Assembly: GCA_937858455.1 (NCBI GenBank) | Contig: CALLYN010000404.1 | Span: 1 to 6,829, forward strand | Direction: 5' to 3' | Source of the DNA: an uncultured Kouleothrix sp. | GTDB taxonomy: Bacteria > Chloroflexota > Chloroflexia > Chloroflexales > Roseiflexaceae | Length of the DNA stretch: 6,829 nt | In this document: piece after piece, positions 4,670 to 6,829 of the stretch | Numbering within the stretch: position 1 is the stretch's first letter | How the letters are laid out: each line of letters begins with the position of its first letter | Notes under the pieces: model-generated | The model's database searches: none | What the model saw: the letters and a program-made list of their open reading frames with translations, nothing else | Told to the model about the DNA's origin: nothing | Program-made: the position numbers and the translations under genes

Positions 4670-6361
4670 ATGAGTCAGGTTGTCGGATCACGCCGTAACC
4701 CAGGGGCCAACGGCGCAGGGAACACCCCGCGCATTCTTGTCGTCGACGACGAGCCGTATATGTGCGATGTCTGCTCGCGCACGCTGCAGCGCGGCGGCTA
4801 TGCGGTTGTCGCCACCAGCGACCCGCAGGCGGCTGCCAGGATGCTCCGCGGCGACGAGCGCTTCGATCTGCTGCTTACCGACATCAAGATGCCGGCGATG
4901 AGCGGCCTCGAGCTGGCGTACATCGCGCGCGAGCAGGATCCAACCATCGCGATCATTATTATGACCGGCTTCGCGACCATGGAAAACCTGCAGCAGTCGG
5001 TGCAGCGCGGCATCGCCGATTTCTTGTCCAAGCCGTTCGAGCTCGAACATTTGCGCCTTGCCGTCGACCAGGCGCTGCACAAACGCTCGATCTTGCAGGA
5101 TAACGTTCGGCTGGCCGCCGTCGAGCGGCTGCTCGATAGCAGCCAGGCGCTCAGCGCGACGCTTGAGCTCGCCGAGGTGGCCGATACCTTGCTGCGCGTG
5201 TCGCTCGAACAAACGAATTTCCGCGCCGGGTTCGTGGTGCTGATGGCCGAGCCACAGGCGCCGCTGACGATCGTGCCGTCGCTGGCGGGCGGTACACTGT
5301 TCCCGGCCGGCCACGCGCTGATCGAGCGCGCCTTCCGCGAGCAGCAGCCGCAGCTGGCCGACGGCGAGCAGATCTGCCAGGTCGATGGCGCCGCGCTGGG
5401 CCAGGCGCTGGCGCTGCCGCTGCGCGCCCAGGGCAAGATCAATGGCGTGCTGCTGCTGTGCGACGACCACGCCAGCATGCTGCGGCCGGGCGTGCTCGAA
5501 AGCGTGTCGCTGCTGGCAAACCATGCCGGCGCCGCGCTGCGCAACGCATCGCTGTACGGCGAGCTCGACAAAGCCTACCAGCGCGCTCAAGAGCTCGACC
5601 GGCTCAAGAGCGAGTTTATCTCGATCGCATCGCACGAGCTGCGTACACCGCTCTCGATCGTGCTCGGCTATACCATGATGGTGCGCGACCAGAGCGAGAA
5701 CGAAAAGCGGCTGTACCTCGAGCGCGTGATGGATAGCGCTCAGCGCATTAAAGATATCGTCGACGATATGGTCAGCCTGCGCCACCTCGATACCGGCGAG
5801 ACCGAGCTGGCGCCCGATCAGGTGGTGATCCAGGAGCTGATTCGCAACGCGATCGAGCGGGTGCGCCCCGGCGCCGACGAGCGCCGCCAAACCATCACGC
5901 TCGATATGCCCGATCAGCCGCTGCTGTTTGTCTGCGATCACGAGAAAGTATTGCTGATCCTTGGGCACCTGCTTACCAACGCGGTGCGCTTCACGCCGCC
6001 CAAGGGCGCGATCGAGATCCGCGCCCGCCTTCGGCCAAGCGGCCCGATCGATAGCGGCGGCAGCCGGATTATACCGGCCAGCCAACCAACCTCGGCCCTT
6101 CCATGGGTCGTGGTCGAAGTACAAGATACAGGTATAGGCATTCCTGAAAGCGAGCTACCGCGCATCTTCGACCGCTTCTACCAAGTCGCCGACTCGCTGA
6201 CGCGCGACCATGGCGGCATCGGCCTTGGCCTAGCGCTTGTGCGCGAGCTGGTGAGCGCACTTGGCGGGGCGGTGTGGGTCGCTAGCCAGGCAGGCCAGGG
6301 CAGCACCTTCGCCGTCGCGCTGCCGTATCGCCAGCCGGTCGCCGGCACACCGCAGCAGTAG
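4670..6361 (+). CDS. Cytoplasmic hybrid sensor: receiver-GAF-HisKA-HATPase histidine kinase
   Basis: A 563-residue two-component protein. Residues about 20-137 are a complete receiver domain: acidic pair Asp26/Asp27 in VVDDEP, phosphoacceptor Asp71 in LLTDIKMP, Thr99 and Lys121 in SKPF. Residues about 150-295 look like a GAF sensory domain, ligand unknown. A short coiled linker (about 296-312) leads to HisKA with the H-box FISIASHELRTP, phosphorylated His322. The ATPase domain has an N-box (HLLTNAVRFTP, Asn437), G1 DTGIG (486-490), F-box RIFDRFY (498-504) and G2 GGIGLGLAL (515-523). A loop at about 455-478 is longer than usual between strands. There are no membrane helices, so it senses a cytoplasmic signal or is driven by phosphotransfer into its own receiver. 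The start is ATG 4670 with weak AGAGA about 10 nt upstream; an earlier ATG at 4665 stops after two codons. It is followed 53 bp later by another receiver gene, a likely partner. Confidence 0.93.
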   Translation: MSQVVGSRRNPGANGAGNTPRILVVDDEPYMCDVCSRTLQRGGYAVVATSDPQAAARMLRGDERFDLLLTDIKMPAMSGLELAYIAREQDPTIAIIIMTGFATMENLQQSVQRGIADFLSKPFELEHLRLAVDQALHKRSILQDNVRLAAVERLLDSSQALSATLELAEVADTLLRVSLEQTNFRAGFVVLMAEPQAPLTIVPSLAGGTLFPAGHALIERAFREQQPQLADGEQICQVDGAALGQALALPLRAQGKINGVLLLCDDHASMLRPGVLESVSLLANHAGAALRNASLYGELDKAYQRAQELDRLKSEFISIASHELRTPLSIVLGYTMMVRDQSENEKRLYLERVMDSAQRIKDIVDDMVSLRHLDTGETELAPDQVVIQELIRNAIERVRPGADERRQTITLDMPDQPLLFVCDHEKVLLILGHLLTNAVRFTPPKGAIEIRARLRPSGPIDSGGSRIIPASQPTSALPWVVVEVQDTGIGIPESELPRIFDRFYQVADSLTRDHGGIGLGLALVRELVSALGGAVWVASQAGQGSTFAVALPYRQPVAGTPQQ

Positions 6362-6414
6362 CCCAGCCATACGAATGCATAATCGACGTTGTTTGGGAAA
6401 GGCAAAGAGGAGCA

Positions 6415-6829
6415 ATGGCCTACCGTCTCCTAGTTGTGCCGGGCGACAACGAGGATCTACGCGCGCTGCCAGGCCAGCTCGCCAACGATATCGAGGTGCG
6501 CATCCTCGACTCGGCCAACGATGCGCTGTGGGAAGTGCGCAACTCGCCGCCCGAAGTGATCGTCGCCGATGTCGAGCTGCCGGGCATGAGCGGGCTGGAT
6601 CTGGCCGAGATCCTGCCAAATTTCGGCGTGCCCACCCGTGTCGTGCTCTGGAGCCGCTCGCACAACAAAAAGGCCGCCGAGCAGGCTACGAGCCACGGCG
6701 TTTACACCTTTCTGAATGGCCCGGTCTCGGCGAACGATCTGCATAGTGCGCTCTACCAGGCGCTCGGCCACGCCATGGCGCCGCCGCCCGAGCCACCGGC
6801 CCCGCCCGAGCCACCAGCCCGCCGCGCCG
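6415..6829 (+). CDS. Atypical response-regulator receiver protein (N-terminal part, runs off the right edge)
   Basis: 138 codons are visible. Residues about 3-118 form a CheY-like receiver: phosphoacceptor Asp52 in VIVADVELPGMSGLDL and Ser80 at the usual Thr/Ser position. The acidic pair expected after strand 1 is replaced (LLVVPGDNED instead of VVDDE), and the invariant Lys before Pro is missing (FLNGPVS instead of SKPF). Mg2+ binding and normal phosphorylation are therefore doubtful, and it may be a pseudo-receiver. A Pro/Glu-rich linker (PPPEPPAPPEPPA, about 123-135) follows, and the output part lies outside the window. A strong AGAGGAG (6406-6412) precedes the ATG at 6415. The gene is 53 bp after the sensor kinase with no terminator between, so they are probably cotranscribed. 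Confidence 0.88.
   Translation, partial: MAYRLLVVPGDNEDLRALPGQLANDIEVRILDSANDALWEVRNSPPEVIVADVELPGMSGLDLAEILPNFGVPTRVVLWSRSHNKKAAEQATSHGVYTFLNGPVSANDLHSALYQALGHAMAPPPEPPAPPEPPARRA

Noticed and set aside
4688..6124. 478-codon minus-strand open frame opposite the sensor kinase
   Set aside because: Long antisense frames are common in GC-rich genes. The plus-strand frame has complete receiver and kinase motifs, while this one is low-complexity and His/Arg/Gln-rich.
1..6829. CRISPR array, tRNA, rRNA, insertion sequence or attachment site
   Set aside because: I saw no regularly spaced identical repeats, no tRNA- or rRNA-like stretch, and no transposase or terminal inverted repeats.

Overview
The window looks like a chromosomal piece of a GC-rich, anaerobically pigment-making phototroph. 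Half of it is a minus-strand bacteriochlorophyll (BChl) cluster: a PucC/BCD-family membrane protein, BchJ and the start of BchE, the oxygen-independent cyclase. The protein style and the neighbouring plus-strand gene (a 380-residue protein of no recognised family, followed by two-component genes) fit a filamentous anoxygenic phototroph of the Chloroflexales (Chloroflexus/Roseiflexus/Kouleothrix type). That assignment is inference from sequence feel; there is no marker gene here to prove it.

Layout. Positions 1-2850, minus strand, transcribed leftward: pucC-like (2850-1444), a 162-bp gap with a strong inverted repeat, bchJ (1281-643), then bchE (646 to beyond the left edge), which overlaps the bchJ stop by 4 bp. 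Positions 2851-3377: a 527-bp divergent control region. Its centre is conspicuously AT-rich compared with the coding DNA. It holds a good leftward promoter (TTGAAA-N16-TATACT, extended -10), a good rightward extended -10 promoter (TGCTATAAT), and between them a dense cluster of TGCA-cored elements, palindromes and helically phased direct repeats. Positions 3378-4520, plus strand: a 380-residue protein with a barrel-sandwich-like segment and a C-terminal KOW-like segment, not recognised as a named family. Positions 4670-6361: a soluble hybrid sensor with the order receiver-GAF-HisKA-HATPase. Positions 6415 to the right edge: the start of a second receiver protein whose active site is degenerate, followed by a Pro/Glu-rich linker.

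How it may work together. The leftward genes form one probable operon for BChl synthesis and pigment-protein assembly: BchE closes the isocyclic ring of Mg-protoporphyrin monomethyl ester without O2, BchJ is an accessory protein of the same part of the pathway, and the PucC-like protein probably helps deliver or assemble pigment. The rightward genes start from the same control region, so they may be co-regulated with the pigment genes. The two-component pair is a candidate for the signalling side, but nothing in the sequence proves that it controls the pigment operon.

The most unusual part is the control region: nine TGCA tetramers in 179 bp, several on one helical face, next to two extended -10 promoters, with a long pucC leader that carries two hairpins, one of them attenuator-like.
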